DNA of 6,380 nucleotides. Origin: a bacterium. GTDB taxonomy: Bacteria; Zhuqueibacterota; Zhuqueibacteria; Residuimicrobiales; Residuimicrobiaceae. Numbering within the stretch: the first letter of the stretch is position 1; each line of letters starts with the position of its first letter. The notes beneath the pieces were generated by a model. It was not told the DNA's origin. It worked only from the letters and a program-made list of their open reading frames with translations, and did no database searches. The position numbers were made by a program, and so were the translations under genes. The stretch covers positions 1-6,380 of the forward strand of contig JAAYTV010000044.1 in assembly GCA_012523655.1 (NCBI GenBank), given 5' to 3'. Positions 1 through 6,380 of this stretch are shown here, one piece after another.

Positions 1-1
1 C

Positions 2-643
2 CTGGAGATGTTCAAGTCCTTCCGCCTCGAAGCGGAGCAAAAAGGATTCCGCTATTTCCTCGAGGTGTTTAATCCCAACGCCGGTCAAGCGGTACCGCCG
101 GAAAAACTGGGGCAGTTCATCAACGACCACATCGTCCGAGACCTAGCCGGGGTCACCAAAGCAGGCCGTCCGCTTTTTCTCAAGGTGGTTTACCAGGGGC
201 CCAAGTTCATGGAGCAGCTGGCAAGCTATGACCCGACGTTGATACCGGGTATCCTCGGCGGCGCCTCTGGCACCACGCTGGATGCTTTTCAATTGCTGGC
301 CGATGCCAAAAAGTACGGCGCCCGCATCGCGCTGTACGGCCGCAAAATCAACAACAGCGAACACCAACTCGCCTTTATCTCCTTTTTGCGCTTGGTGGCT
401 GACGGCGACCTGGCGCCGACCGAAGCGGTGGAAGCGTATCATGGTGTTCTGCAAAAGCTGGGCATCAAGCCCTACCGCAGCCTGCAGGAGGACCTGCAAA
501 TCACCAATCCCGCAGTGGCCTATGGCGGTTCCTCGCATCGAGTGACGGTGCCTGTACAGGCGACCATAAAGACCGCACCGGATTTCAGTAAAATGACCGC
601 GAAAGAAAAGCTGGACTATCAGCGTAAACGGTTACGCGCCTGA
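2..643 (+). CDS. Class I aldolase-like TIM-barrel protein, C-terminal part (5' end outside window)
   Basis: This is the 3' part of a gene that enters from the left edge. The frame is open through the first codons, so the ATG at base 8 is probably internal, and there is no room to see a ribosome binding site. The visible part resembles the second half of a FbaB/LacD/DeoC-type aldolase barrel. One strand reads FLEVFNPN (residues 17-24 from the ATG). The next, LFLKVVYQGP, carries Lys59 (bases 182-184), where class I aldolases place the Schiff-base lysine. GILGGASGTT (81-90) and RIALYGRKIN (106-115) sit where the last two strands bind phosphate. A helical tail ends in KEKLDYQRKRLRA. The fold and the lysine assignment are inferred from motif order; the substrate is unknown. 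It is the only plus-strand gene and converges on the mannosidase gene. A catalytically inactive barrel protein is possible. Confidence 0.6.
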   Translation: MEMFKSFRLEAEQKGFRYFLEVFNPNAGQAVPPEKLGQFINDHIVRDLAGVTKAGRPLFLKVVYQGPKFMEQLASYDPTLIPGILGGASGTTLDAFQLLADAKKYGARIALYGRKINNSEHQLAFISFLRLVADGDLAPTEAVEAYHGVLQKLGIKPYRSLQEDLQITNPAVAYGGSSHRVTVPVQATIKTAPDFSKMTAKEKLDYQRKRLRA

Positions 644-666
644 ACCGGGGCTGGCGCAGCTCCGGT
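644..666. terminator. Hairpin between convergent genes, possible bidirectional terminator
   Basis: Immediately after the stop codon of the plus-strand gene, ACCGGGGCTG (644-653) can pair with CAGCTCCGGT (657-666) across a GCG loop. This gives a 10-bp stem with a single G-T wobble. It nearly fills the 27-base gap between two converging genes, the usual place for a shared terminator. No T-tract follows directly on either strand: the nearest, TTTT at 677-680 on the plus strand, is about 10 bases away. It may therefore be a Rho-assisted or 3'-end-stabilising structure and not a canonical intrinsic terminator. Confidence 0.5.
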
Positions 667-670
667 GCGC

Positions 671-3600
671 TCATTGCCTTTTCAATAAAAATGTTTTAAT
701 CTCATAGGGCGAATAGCCGAAACGCAGCAGACCTGATTTGAACGAGGCCGGCTTGGCATCCCGTTCCATGAGATTGCACTCTTGCACCGCGGCCACTGGA
801 AAATGAAACTGAACGGCCGCATCGCCTGCCATGCCCTGGCTCTCATACACGCGCAGAATGATCTCCTCTGAATCCTCCGCCTGTTTTAAGGTTTCTACGC
901 AAAGAGAATCCCCCTTGGCGATTTCAATAAAGCCGTACCGTCCGGGCAGCGTGAGTCCTTTGCCAGCCGGCGTGCCCGTTTTAGGCATGTAGACGGTCAG
1001 AGGCGCGTTCAATTCGCTGCCGCGTCGCACCACCCGGCTTTGCTGCCATCCGCCCGGGTGCGGATAAAGGCTGTAGGTCAGATGATGAACGCCGTCATCC
1101 GTTGGTGCGCCAAATTGCACGTGCCAGGCGGGTTCGATCGGATCTGGGCAGTAACCGGAACGCAGCAGGGTCAAGCGCAGCAGGCCATTGTGAGTATCGT
1201 AGCCATACTTGCAATCGTTCAACAACGCCAAACCGTACTGGTGGTCGGAGACATCGGCCCACCGTTGCGCCGGCACCTCAAACTTGGCCTTTTCCCAGGA
1301 GGTGTCAGAGCTAAGAGTCCGTTCCAGGACGCCGAATTGAATCTCATAATGGGCTCTGGCGTTGGGCGATGGGATGGGAAAACCCACTTTGAGAACAGTG
1401 CGCCGTTCATGCCAGTCCACTTCGGTGCAGAAATCGATACGACGCAGTTGCCGGTAGAAGTAGATGTCCTGCGAGATGCGCGAGTCTTTGCTCTTGTGCA
1501 CAGCCCGCAGAATAGTGCAGATCGGCCCGGACGCGACCACCTTGACCGATTCCGGCTGAAACAGCGCCAGCGGATGGTCCCGATAATCGTCGTCCAGATC
1601 CCATGCCTCATATTCATTGGGATAATCTAAAAAAGTTTGGAAAACATTTCCCGGCTGCTGGCGGGTGAACAGCTCCCGTTCTTGTTCCACGTCGTAGAGC
1701 CGTTCCAACTGTCCCTGATCGTTCCACTTGATCTTGAAATAAGGCGTTTCCACGCTCTGAATCGATACGCGATCGCTTGGTCCGGCGGTTCTCTTCCGCC
1801 CTTCGACCACACGATACGCAGCATAACCGAGAGAGGGCACCTCTTTGGCCAGAATCAGGCAGGTGACCCGATTTTTTTCCACCCGAAGGACCTGCAACGC
1901 CACCGGTTGGTCCTGATCGTCGACGACATGAAATCTGTCATCGCTGCGATTCAGCGTCAGCTGAACGACGTCGGTGCGGGCCCAGGAGAGCGAATTGAAC
2001 ACAAGCACTGTGTTCTCGGCCGCAGGACATCGTCCGGCGATGACCTGCTGGGCGTTTTTACGGGCCGTGTTGGCCGTCTGCATCACTTTATCATAGATCG
2101 CCTGGCTGTCCTCGTATACCTCTGGGATCGAACTGCCGGGAATGATATCATGAAACTGGGTGATCAAAAAATTGCGCCAGGTGTCGGTGAATTGCGCCTT
2201 GGGATAGATGTAGTGAGGACCTGCGAGCGCGCTCCAGATCTCCGCCTCGCGTAAAGCGACCTCGCATTTGCGGTTCATCCGCTTGGCCGGAGCGTGCGAT
2301 GTATAGGTGCCGCGGTGTTTTTCAAAGTACAGTTCATTGGACCAGACCGGCAGGGTGCGCGCCTTTTTGCTCAAGGTCTTGAAAAAAGATTTTACAGAGC
2401 CGTGATGCAAAGAGGGCAGCCCGGGCATTTTGTCCAGCCACGTCATACTCTCCAAATCCTTGCGTGTGGTGCCGCCGCCGCCATCGCCGTAACCCACGGG
2501 CATAATCACGTTCTCCACCTCGCCGCGTTGCCGCACCTGATCGTCCATTTCGGCCAACTGCCGGGCCACCATCTGGCAATTGTAAGCGGAGGAATGATAC
2601 AGCAGACAGGAGAGCACGCGGGTGCCGTCGACGCCCTGCCACCAAAAAACGTTGTAGGGGAATTGGTTCACCTCATTCCAGTTCAATTTAGTGGTAAAAA
2701 AATAATCAATCTCGGATTTCTTCAGGATCTGCGGCAGAGCCCCTGAATATCCAAACACGTCGGGAAGCCAAAGCGTATTCACTTTGACGCCGAAGGCTTT
2801 TTCAAAATAGCGTTTGCCGTACAGCACTTGCCGTACCAGCGACTCGCCGGAGGAGATATTGCAGTCGGCCTCCACCCACATGCCGCCCACCGGCTCCCAG
2901 CGCCCCTCATGCACCTTTTTTTTGATCTCTTCAAACAAAGCCGGATAGCGCTTCTCGGTATAGTCATATAGGACCGGTTGGCTCTGCACAAAGCGAAAAT
3001 CCGGGTACTCTTCCAGCAAACGGATCATGGAGGAGAAGGTGCGCCCGCATTTACGCTGCACTTCCTTCAACCGCCAAAGCCAGGCCACATCGATATGGCT
3101 GTGTCCCACCGGCCATACGGCCAGCGGCCTTTTCGTTTGAAACTGCGACAAACCTTTTTCGAAATGGATCAACGCTTTTTCCAGAGAGGCAAGAAAGGCC
3201 TCGCTGCCCGGCTGGCGCGGATCGATGTGGGCTACCGTTCCTTCAATAAATTTCCTCCAATTCACCCGCTCCGCGCTGTCCGGCGGCAAAAGTTCCATAG
3301 CCTCGATGGCATTTTTCAACGCATGGTAGAGAGACCAACCCGCCGGATGAACGATGCGCAACTCTGCGCTGCGAAAGACGTTCTGCTGATGCAGCCGGCC
3401 GCTGTAGCTCTCGATGGCCAACGTGAGCCGCGAGCCGTCGCTCTGGACGTTGTTAAGCAGGCACTCCGGATGGTTCTCATCCAGCCCCTGGTAGGGCCGA
3501 CCGTTGACATAAAGCAGCGATTCGGTGGATTGCACATAGAGATAGATTTTTTCCGTACGCCAGGTCTGCGGCAATTTTACATCGCAAAAGAACCAGCCGG

Positions 3601-3778
3601 TCTGATCATAGCCGCCCCAGAGGAAAGGCGTTTCTATCGTGGGCCATTTTTTTATGTTGTAGCGGGCGACTTCGGCCGGCTCTATTTCACCCGCATAATA
3701 ATGCCATGTGGAGAGCGGCATCCGTGCCTTCCACAAGGCGGTTTCCAGCTCAATCAACAGTTTTGTAAAACGACGCAT
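671..3778 (-). CDS. GH38 alpha-mannosidase, cytosolic MAN2C1-like type
   Basis: This encodes a 1035-residue glycoside hydrolase family 38 enzyme, expected to hydrolyse terminal alpha-mannosides with retention using a zinc ion. Residues ~30-200 form a beta-rich N-terminal domain. The catalytic domain (~215-480) contains VGHSHIDVAW, giving zinc ligands His228 and Asp230, and LWLPDVFGYS with nucleophile and zinc ligand Asp340. WVEADCNISSGESLVRQ (301-317) and GDGGGGTT (431-438) are also typical. The helical middle domain starts near ELYFEKHRGTYTS (482-494), and QFHDIIPGSS supplies the fourth zinc ligand, His543. Beta domains fill the C-terminal part. The length matches MAN2C1-class enzymes of about 1040 residues. 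No signal peptide is visible, so it probably acts in the cytoplasm. I prefer the ATG at 3778 because a good ribosome binding site precedes it; a TTG six codons upstream would begin inside that site. The linkage preference cannot be read from sequence. Confidence 0.95.
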   Translation of the reverse strand: MRRFTKLLIELETALWKARMPLSTWHYYAGEIEPAEVARYNIKKWPTIETPFLWGGYDQTGWFFCDVKLPQTWRTEKIYLYVQSTESLLYVNGRPYQGLDENHPECLLNNVQSDGSRLTLAIESYSGRLHQQNVFRSAELRIVHPAGWSLYHALKNAIEAMELLPPDSAERVNWRKFIEGTVAHIDPRQPGSEAFLASLEKALIHFEKGLSQFQTKRPLAVWPVGHSHIDVAWLWRLKEVQRKCGRTFSSMIRLLEEYPDFRFVQSQPVLYDYTEKRYPALFEEIKKKVHEGRWEPVGGMWVEADCNISSGESLVRQVLYGKRYFEKAFGVKVNTLWLPDVFGYSGALPQILKKSEIDYFFTTKLNWNEVNQFPYNVFWWQGVDGTRVLSCLLYHSSAYNCQMVARQLAEMDDQVRQRGEVENVIMPVGYGDGGGGTTRKDLESMTWLDKMPGLPSLHHGSVKSFFKTLSKKARTLPVWSNELYFEKHRGTYTSHAPAKRMNRKCEVALREAEIWSALAGPHYIYPKAQFTDTWRNFLITQFHDIIPGSSIPEVYEDSQAIYDKVMQTANTARKNAQQVIAGRCPAAENTVLVFNSLSWARTDVVQLTLNRSDDRFHVVDDQDQPVALQVLRVEKNRVTCLILAKEVPSLGYAAYRVVEGRKRTAGPSDRVSIQSVETPYFKIKWNDQGQLERLYDVEQERELFTRQQPGNVFQTFLDYPNEYEAWDLDDDYRDHPLALFQPESVKVVASGPICTILRAVHKSKDSRISQDIYFYRQLRRIDFCTEVDWHERRTVLKVGFPIPSPNARAHYEIQFGVLERTLSSDTSWEKAKFEVPAQRWADVSDHQYGLALLNDCKYGYDTHNGLLRLTLLRSGYCPDPIEPAWHVQFGAPTDDGVHHLTYSLYPHPGGWQQSRVVRRGSELNAPLTVYMPKTGTPAGKGLTLPGRYGFIEIAKGDSLCVETLKQAEDSEEIILRVYESQGMAGDAAVQFHFPVAAVQECNLMERDAKPASFKSGLLRFGYSPYEIKTFLLKRQ

Positions 3779-3783
3779 TCGTC

Positions 3784-3793
3784 CCTCACCTTT
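3784..3793 (-). promoter_or_regulatory. Ribosome binding site deciding the mannosidase start
   Basis: On the minus strand, AAAGGTGAGG lies just upstream of the ATG at 3778-3776. Its GGTGA core (3790-3786) leaves a 7-base spacer. The alternative in-frame TTG at 3796-3794 lies immediately upstream of this motif and has no comparable purine-rich site at the right distance. This supports the shorter protein beginning MRRFTKLL. Confidence 0.65.
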
Positions 3794-3816
3794 CAAGATT
3801 CATATTCATTGCAGAG

Positions 3817-3835
3817 CCTGATCGTATACGACAGG
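3817..3835. promoter_or_regulatory. Imperfect palindrome upstream of the mannosidase gene, possible operator
   Basis: The core TCGTATACGA (3822-3831) is a perfect 10-bp palindrome. It is flanked by CCTG and CAGG, giving CCTG-A-TCGTATACGA-CAGG, an inverted repeat with a single unpaired base at 3821. It lies about 40 bases upstream of the mannosidase start codon, in the 107-base gap after cstA. A GTATAC centre is seen in operators of several GntR-family regulators, so a repressor site is plausible, but no regulator gene is in the window. It could instead form a small RNA hairpin in a read-through transcript. I found no convincing -35/-10 pair beside it. Confidence 0.35.
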
Positions 3836-3875
3836 TATTTCAGTGATCGCCCCATCCGTTCCCGGTCATCGCGTC

Positions 3876-3892
3876 GGCCTGAGAATCAGGCC
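3876..3892 (-). terminator. Hairpin containing the cstA stop codon
   Basis: Read on the minus strand, GGCCTGA-TTC-TCAGGCC forms a perfect 7-bp stem with a 3-base loop. The cstA TGA stop (3888-3886) is the last part of the 5' arm. No U-rich run follows, since the next bases are GACGCGATG, so an intrinsic terminator is doubtful. It may stabilise the cstA 3' end, or slow polymerase and reduce expression of the downstream mannosidase gene. Confidence 0.4.
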
Positions 3893-5511
3893 AGCCGTTT
3901 CCAGGTTCGAACGGCCTCACTGATGAGAATCACCGCGAGCAGGAAAAGCACCATGGAGATGACGCCGATGGTGGAAAAATGATAGTGGCGGATCAGCAGC
4001 CCCAGCGCCCAAAGAGTCATGACATTCATAAAAATCATCGGAGCCAACGCAAAGAAAACCGATTTGCCGGTTTTCTTCAACCACACCACAACCACCAGCA
4101 GAGCCAGGCCGGCCAGCAGCTGATTGGTGGCGCCGAACACCGGCCAGATCACCTTCCACGCGGGCACCGGATGGCCGTTGGCATCATGTAGAGTGATGAG
4201 CACAAAAAAAGCGGGCAGAACCAACGTGGCCAGGGTCGACAGATACCTGGTTTTCTTCCCCGAAAGACCAAAGAACTCTTCAAAAATATAACGCCCCAGG
4301 CGCGTCGCCGTGTCCAGGGTGGTTAAGATAAAAGTCGACAACGCCAGAAGACCGAAGGAGAAACCTAACTTTTCCGGCACGCCTAAAACCGCCAAAAATT
4401 TGCCCATGCCGCTGCCATAGATCATCAAAGGCGTCTTCCCGGTCTGCGGATCTCCCTTGGCCAGCATAGCCACTGTAGCCAGGGCGATCACCGCCACCAA
4501 AGCTTCGATCAGCATGCCGCCGTACCCTACGATTTTGGCATCTTTTTCCTTATCCAACTGCTTGGATGAGGTGCCAGAGGCGACGATGGAGTGAAATCCG
4601 GAACAGGCGCCGCAGGCGACGGTGATGAACAGAATGGGAAAGAGAGAGCCCAGCGCCGGATCGTGCCAGCCGGCAAAGGCGGGATAGGCAAGCGTGAATC
4701 CTCCCAGCAGCATGCCGATGAAACCGCCGAGCACCGAGCCGTACAGCAGATAGGAAGAGAGATAATCCCTTGGCTGCAGCAAAAGCCAAACCGGCAAGAT
4801 GGAGGCGATGGAAACGTAGACAATCAGGATCAGATCCCAAGTTTTGGATGGATCATCGCAGATCAGCCTAGGGATCGACTCAGCGGACAGCGGGATCAGA
4901 TGACCCATCCAAGTGCATAGATAGACCAGAGGGACAAACAGCAATGAGGCCCACAGGATGGGTATTTTCAGACGGTAGATGAATAGGCCAAAGCCGAGCG
5001 CCAAAGCGATAAACATCACGGCGGAGGCGGCGACGCTGCCGTCCTCCACAAACGTCGTAGAGGTTAAATCCGTGAAAACCGTCAGAACATAAACCAAGGT
5101 CAACCAGATGAAGGCGAGCATCAGCTTGTACGCCAGAGGCGTCATATGGTCTTTGGCGACTTCGGCGATCGAGCGGGCTTTATGCCGTATGGAGCCGATC
5201 AACGATGAATAGTCGTGCACGCCGCCGATAAAGACGGCGCCGAGCAGCACCCACAGCAGCGTCGGCAGCCAGCCAAAAGCCACAGCGGCAATAATGGGGC
5301 CGACGATAGGACCGGCGCCGGCGATGCTGGAAAAGTGGTGACCGAGCAGAACAAAGCGGTTGGTCGGAACCCGATCCACCCCATCGTAATCGATGTGACT
5401 GGGCGTGGGTCGATCATTGCGGATGTCAAATCGTTTTTCCAAAAAGCGGCCGTAGAGAACATAGGCAAGCGCCAGGACGAGTGCAGAGGCCAACAGCACA
5501 TAGACGAACAT
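3886..5511 (-). CDS. cstA: CstA-family carbon starvation / pyruvate-peptide transporter
   Basis: This encodes a 541-residue inner-membrane protein of the CstA/BtsT family, whose characterised members import pyruvate and have been linked to peptide uptake during carbon starvation. Family marks are GHHFSSIAGAGPIVGP (57-72), GGVHDYSS (86-93), ACGACSGFHSIVASGTSS in the middle, TTLDTATRLGRY and VFGATNQLLAG near the C-terminus. I count about 14 hydrophobic segments by eye, starting with residues 2-20. It is clearly shorter than E. coli CstA (701 residues), but both ends look natural and the conserved blocks are all present, so it looks like the short form of the family and not a truncation. The ATG is supported by GGAG seven bases upstream. 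It starts 50 bases after the saccharopine dehydrogenase stop, so the two genes are probably one transcript. The substrate (pyruvate, other small acids or peptides) cannot be decided from sequence. Confidence 0.95.
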   Translation of the reverse strand: MFVYVLLASALVLALAYVLYGRFLEKRFDIRNDRPTPSHIDYDGVDRVPTNRFVLLGHHFSSIAGAGPIVGPIIAAVAFGWLPTLLWVLLGAVFIGGVHDYSSLIGSIRHKARSIAEVAKDHMTPLAYKLMLAFIWLTLVYVLTVFTDLTSTTFVEDGSVAASAVMFIALALGFGLFIYRLKIPILWASLLFVPLVYLCTWMGHLIPLSAESIPRLICDDPSKTWDLILIVYVSIASILPVWLLLQPRDYLSSYLLYGSVLGGFIGMLLGGFTLAYPAFAGWHDPALGSLFPILFITVACGACSGFHSIVASGTSSKQLDKEKDAKIVGYGGMLIEALVAVIALATVAMLAKGDPQTGKTPLMIYGSGMGKFLAVLGVPEKLGFSFGLLALSTFILTTLDTATRLGRYIFEEFFGLSGKKTRYLSTLATLVLPAFFVLITLHDANGHPVPAWKVIWPVFGATNQLLAGLALLVVVVWLKKTGKSVFFALAPMIFMNVMTLWALGLLIRHYHFSTIGVISMVLFLLAVILISEAVRTWKRLA

Positions 5512-5518
5512 GTTCCAT

Positions 5519-5522
5519 CTCC
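5519..5522 (-). promoter_or_regulatory. cstA: Ribosome binding site of cstA
   Basis: On the minus strand GGAG is followed by a 7-base spacer (ATGGAAC) and the ATG at 5511-5509. An ATG lies within the spacer but is out of frame, so the annotated start is favoured. The 50-base gap upstream (5512-5561) shows no convincing promoter, which fits co-transcription with the preceding gene. Confidence 0.7.
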
Positions 5523-5561
5523 AATTAATCTAATCGAATGAAAGCCGGGAGGCCTGAATTC

Positions 5562-6380
5562 TTATTCGCTCTCATCCGTTTCAACAATGCGAATGCCCAT
5601 GCGGCGTAATTCGCTGAGAATCGGAAGATAAATTTCCGGCTCGACAGGAATGCGTACACCGGTCAGATGGATGCGTTTCAACCAGATCCATTTGGCCGCC
5701 ACGGCGGCGGGCAAGCCCACCGTGCGCGACATGCTGGAATCGCCGAAAGGCATGCCGTAATCGATCAGACAGGCCGAAGTGCGACGGGGCGTGTGGTCGC
5801 CGAACTGCACCTGAAAATCGTGCTGCAGGACCACCAGATCCCGCTCGCCGGGGTGATAAGCCATTCTGCGCTGCATCACCTGCGTCAATCCGTCCAGCAA
5901 GGAATCAGCGCCGATCGCAGCGGAGCTGAATAAACCCAGCCACTCCATACTTTTAAAAACGCCGCCATTGAGCGGTATCTGCAGCGCAGCGGCCAACTGC
6001 GACGCAGGCGCGTCATCAGACAGCCGGTATTTATCAACCCACATCTGACGCCAGGATTTCCCGGCCAAATCCTGACGGAAGGAATCATCGAGCAACCCGG
6101 CAGCGGTAAGAACAGCCATGGTATCGCACCAACCAGGGTAACGGAGCGTACCACGAAAGACCGTGTGCGCCTGCTCCAATCCATACAACCGCTGGTAAGG
6201 CAATGAATCACGATTGGGATAGACTTCCAGATCGCCGACGCCGGCCACATTTTTCACCCACGGATTTTTAAAAAGAGCCGAGGCAGGGATCTCCACCATT
6301 CGTCCTTGACGCAGATACCGCGCCGAATTGCGGCCGGCCAGGAGCACGCCGCGTGGACTCCAGGAAAATTTATAGCGAAG
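5562..6380 (-). CDS. Saccharopine dehydrogenase, LYS9-like, C-terminal part (5' end outside window)
   Basis: The C-terminal 272 residues of a saccharopine dehydrogenase-family protein are visible; the frame runs open to the right edge. The GTG at 6347 is internal, because the codons before it (reading YKFSWSPRG) belong to a conserved block. Motifs shared with yeast Lys9 are YKFSWSPRGVLLAGRNSARY (3-22), VYPNRDS (53-59), VFRGTLRYPGW (74-84) and GERDLVVLQHDF (178-189). The C-terminus carries a GVRIPVEPEIY block followed by a short helix. Lys9 interconverts saccharopine with glutamate and aminoadipate semialdehyde using NADP(H) in lysine metabolism; the same reaction is inferred here. The missing part would be the N-terminal Rossmann NAD(P)-binding domain, probably about 170 residues. 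The direction (lysine synthesis or breakdown) is unclear, as no other lysine gene is visible. It is probably the first of the visible genes in a transcript with cstA. Confidence 0.88.
   Translation of the reverse strand, partial: LRYKFSWSPRGVLLAGRNSARYLRQGRMVEIPASALFKNPWVKNVAGVGDLEVYPNRDSLPYQRLYGLEQAHTVFRGTLRYPGWCDTMAVLTAAGLLDDSFRQDLAGKSWRQMWVDKYRLSDDAPASQLAAALQIPLNGGVFKSMEWLGLFSSAAIGADSLLDGLTQVMQRRMAYHPGERDLVVLQHDFQVQFGDHTPRRTSACLIDYGMPFGDSSMSRTVGLPAAVAAKWIWLKRIHLTGVRIPVEPEIYLPILSELRRMGIRIVETDESE

Noticed and set aside
1040..2254. Long plus-strand open frames (1040-1630 and 1637-2254) antisense to the mannosidase
   Set aside because: They lie fully inside the coding sequence of a GH38 enzyme with intact motifs, and neither shows a recognisable domain.
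2978..3982. A 334-codon open frame on the plus strand opposite the mannosidase start and the cstA end
   Set aside because: It runs antisense to two well-recognised genes and their gap, its translation resembles no family I know, and it is explained by the GC-rich codon pattern of the real genes.
3886..5511. Possible C-terminal truncation of CstA relative to the 701-residue E. coli protein
   Set aside because: Conserved C-terminal blocks are present and the frame ends cleanly after a last membrane segment. A look at the sequence downstream of the stop shows no continuation of the family.
5215..5541. Plus-strand open frame opposite the cstA start
   Set aside because: It is antisense to the conserved N-terminal membrane region of CstA, and its composition is that of a shadow frame.
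5512..5561. Possible promoter for cstA in the 50-base gap
   Set aside because: An AT-rich stretch (GATTAGATTAAT on the minus strand) gives only a weak -10-like hexamer and has no -35 partner at a suitable distance.

Overview
The window looks like chromosomal DNA from a bacterium of moderately high GC content, roughly mid-50s percent by eye, and it is densely coded. The protein set is a short CstA, a cytosolic MAN2C1-type GH38 mannosidase, a LYS9-type saccharopine dehydrogenase and a FbaB-like barrel protein. This would fit an uncultured lineage around the FCB/PVC groups (for example KSB1- or Calditrichota-like bacteria), but that placement is inference from general family knowledge and no marker gene is present. 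I see no transposase, integrase, tRNA, rRNA, CRISPR array, toxin-antitoxin pair or phage gene, and no intergenic stretch longer than about 110 bases.

Layout: (1) Bases 2-643, plus strand, hold the 3' part of a probable class I aldolase-like TIM-barrel protein whose start lies off the left edge. (2) A 27-base convergent gap (644-670) holds a strong 10-bp hairpin. (3) The rest is a minus-strand run of three genes, read from right to left. It begins with the C-terminal 272 residues of a saccharopine dehydrogenase (5562-6380, start off the right edge). A complete CstA-family transporter follows (3886-5511), and then a complete GH38 alpha-mannosidase (671-3778).

The first two minus-strand genes are 50 bases apart and are probably co-transcribed. 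The gap between cstA and the mannosidase gene is 107 bases. It contains a hairpin that includes the cstA stop codon and a separate 10-bp palindrome, TCGTATACGA, which extends into a longer imperfect inverted repeat. The mannosidase may therefore be separately regulated or only partly coupled to cstA.

Functionally, the minus-strand genes suggest nutrient scavenging and carbon/nitrogen metabolism: lysine/saccharopine interconversion, uptake of pyruvate or peptides, and intracellular trimming of mannosides. There is no evident single pathway linking them. I found no convincing novel system here. The items most worth checking are the intergenic palindrome, the stop-codon hairpin and the poorly characterised aldolase-like protein.
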